From: Bizionia sp.
GTDB lineage: Bacteria > Bacteroidota > Bacteroidia > Flavobacteriales > Flavobacteriaceae
Reading direction: 5' to 3'
DNA length: 7,397 nucleotides
NCBI GenBank assembly: GCA_018067115.1
Contig: JAGPVI010000251.1
Coordinates: forward strand, 1 to 7,397
Part shown: piece by piece, positions 6,111-7,397 of the stretch
Layout of the letters: each line of letters begins with the position of its first letter
Numbering within the stretch: the first letter of the stretch is position 1
Position numbers and translations under genes: made by a program
Notes under the pieces: model-generated
What the model was told of the DNA's origin: nothing
The model's database searches: none
The model's input: only the letters and a program-made list of their open reading frames with translations

Positions 6111-7397
6111 ATGAATGATAATAAACCAAAACTGACACGACAGACTGGGGCACCAGTTGGAGATAATCAAAACGTACAAACTGCAGGACCTAGAGGCCCA
6201 ATGTTAATGCAAGACGCATGGTTTCTTGAGAAAATGGCAAATTTTGATCGCGAAGTTATTCCAGAAAGACGTATGCATGCCAAAGGCTCAGGCGCTTTCG
6301 GAACATTTACGGTTACTCACGATATTACTAAATACACGAAAGCCAATATATTTAGCGAAGTGGGTAAAAAGACAGATATGTTTAGTAGGTTTTCTACGGT
6401 TGCAGGAGAAAGGGGTGCTGCCGATGCCGAAAGAGATATTAGAGGGTTTTCATTAAAATTTTATACGGAGGAAGGTATTTGGGATTTAGTTGGAAATAAC
6501 ACGCCTGTATTTTTCTTTCGCGATCCAATGAAGTTTCCAGATTTAAATCGCGCTGTAAAACGGGATCCTAAAACCAATTTAAGAAGTGCTAATAACAACT
6601 GGGATTTTTGGACCTTACTACCAGAATCTTTACACCAAGTAACTATAACTATGAGTGATCGTGGTATCCCAACAGGGTACAGAAATATGCACGGTTTTGG
6701 AAGCCATACCTTTAGTTTTATTAATAAAGATAATGTTAGACATTGGGTAAAGTTTCATTTTGTAACGCAGCAAGGCATAGAAAACCTTTCAGATGAAGAA
6801 GCAGCGAAATTAGTTGGAATGGACAGAGAGTCTTCTCAAAGAGACCTTTTTGATGCTATTGACAAAAAGGATTTCCCAAAATGGAAGATGTTTATTCAGG
6901 TTATGACCGAAGAGGAAGCAAAAACATACCGCTTTCATCCTTTCGATTTAACAAAAGTATGGTATAAAAAAGACTTCCCGCTTATTCCAGTTGGAGAATT
7001 TGAGTTAAACAGAAACCCAGAAAATTATTTTCAAGATGTAGAGCAAGCAGCTTTCAATCCGGCAAATGTTGTTCCTGGAATAGGTTTTTCGCCAGATAAA
7101 ATGCTACAAGGGCGCTTGTTTTCTTATGGAGATGCACAACGCTATAGATTGGGTGTTAATCATTATCAAATTCCGGTAAATAAACCAACGTGTCCTTACC
7201 ATTCTAATCATAGAGATGGTGCGATGCGTGTAGATGGAAACCATGGTGGTACTTTACATTACGAACCAAATAGTTATGGCGAATGGCAAGAACAGCCAGA
7301 TGCAAAAGAGCCGCCATTACAACTAGATGGAAGCGCTTATGCTCACAATTTTAGAGATGATGATGAAGATTATTACACGCAACCAGGCGATTTGTTC
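6111..7397 (+). CDS. katA: monofunctional haem catalase, clade 3 type (3' end cut by window)
   Basis: This enzyme breaks down hydrogen peroxide to water and oxygen using haem b. The visible 429 residues cover nearly all of the core. The distal catalytic histidine is H56 in PERRMHAKGSGAFG, the partner asparagine is N129 in VGNNTPVFF, and the proximal haem ligand is Y339 in RLFSYGDAQRYRLG, with R335 four residues earlier. The stretch DNQNVQTAGPRGP near residues 18-30 and the absence of a long N-terminal extension fit the small-subunit clade 3 enzymes of about 480-500 residues, so roughly 50-70 residues lie past the edge. No signal peptide is seen, so it is probably cytoplasmic. ATG at 6111 begins the conserved N-terminus; ATGs at 6201 and 6207 would lose the QTAGPRGP motif. 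The upstream region has a candidate promoter and operator-like repeats, consistent with single-gene, stress-responsive expression. The family call is secure; the symbol is by similarity. Confidence 0.97.
   Translation, partial: MNDNKPKLTRQTGAPVGDNQNVQTAGPRGPMLMQDAWFLEKMANFDREVIPERRMHAKGSGAFGTFTVTHDITKYTKANIFSEVGKKTDMFSRFSTVAGERGAADAERDIRGFSLKFYTEEGIWDLVGNNTPVFFFRDPMKFPDLNRAVKRDPKTNLRSANNNWDFWTLLPESLHQVTITMSDRGIPTGYRNMHGFGSHTFSFINKDNVRHWVKFHFVTQQGIENLSDEEAAKLVGMDRESSQRDLFDAIDKKDFPKWKMFIQVMTEEEAKTYRFHPFDLTKVWYKKDFPLIPVGEFELNRNPENYFQDVEQAAFNPANVVPGIGFSPDKMLQGRLFSYGDAQRYRLGVNHYQIPVNKPTCPYHSNHRDGAMRVDGNHGGTLHYEPNSYGEWQEQPDAKEPPLQLDGSAYAHNFRDDDEDYYTQPGDLF

Noticed and set aside
6226..6456. Alternative open frame overlapping the catalase
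   Set aside because: It lies wholly within the highly conserved catalase coding region in another frame and has no recognisable motif.

Overview
The window looks like chromosomal DNA of a Bacteroidota bacterium, most probably a marine Flavobacteriaceae member. The base composition is strongly AT-rich. Shine-Dalgarno sequences are weak or absent. Lipoproteins carry Bacteroidota-style signals, including an acidic run directly after the lipidated cysteine. The catalase and FtsX-type permease sequences also fit this group. All five genes are on the + strand.

Layout: (1) Bases 2-1921 hold the 3' three-quarters or so of a large ABC transporter permease with two FtsX domains; its start lies before the window. 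(2) Bases 1922-2225 are an AT-rich spacer. (3) Bases 2226-2414 encode a 62-residue Tat-type lipoprotein whose mature part is almost only Asp, Tyr and Gly, arranged as GYYDD repeats. (4) Bases 2470-4542, after a 55-base gap, encode a 690-residue fusion of a GT4-like and a GT9 (heptosyltransferase-like) glycosyltransferase that appears to start at TTG. (5) Bases 4740-5702 encode a 320-residue lipoprotein with a possible NTF2-like N-terminal domain and two FG-GAP-like calcium loops. (6) Bases 5703-6110 are non-coding, with a plausible Bacteroidota promoter and repeated motifs ahead of the catalase. (7) Bases 6111-7397 hold the first 429 codons of a clade 3 haem catalase that runs off the right edge.

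The best candidate for an undescribed system is the pair at 2226-4542. The tiny protein has a twin-arginine leader, a lipobox, an acidic post-Cys run and perfectly conserved GYYDD repeats encoded by different synonymous codons. The next gene on the same strand is a large cytoplasmic double glycosyltransferase with two cysteine clusters. My hypothesis is that the peptide is a dedicated substrate, modified in the cytoplasm before Tat export and displayed on the cell surface. The pairing and motifs are visible in the sequence; the modification is inference. The permease, the FG-GAP lipoprotein and the catalase show no evident functional link to this pair.
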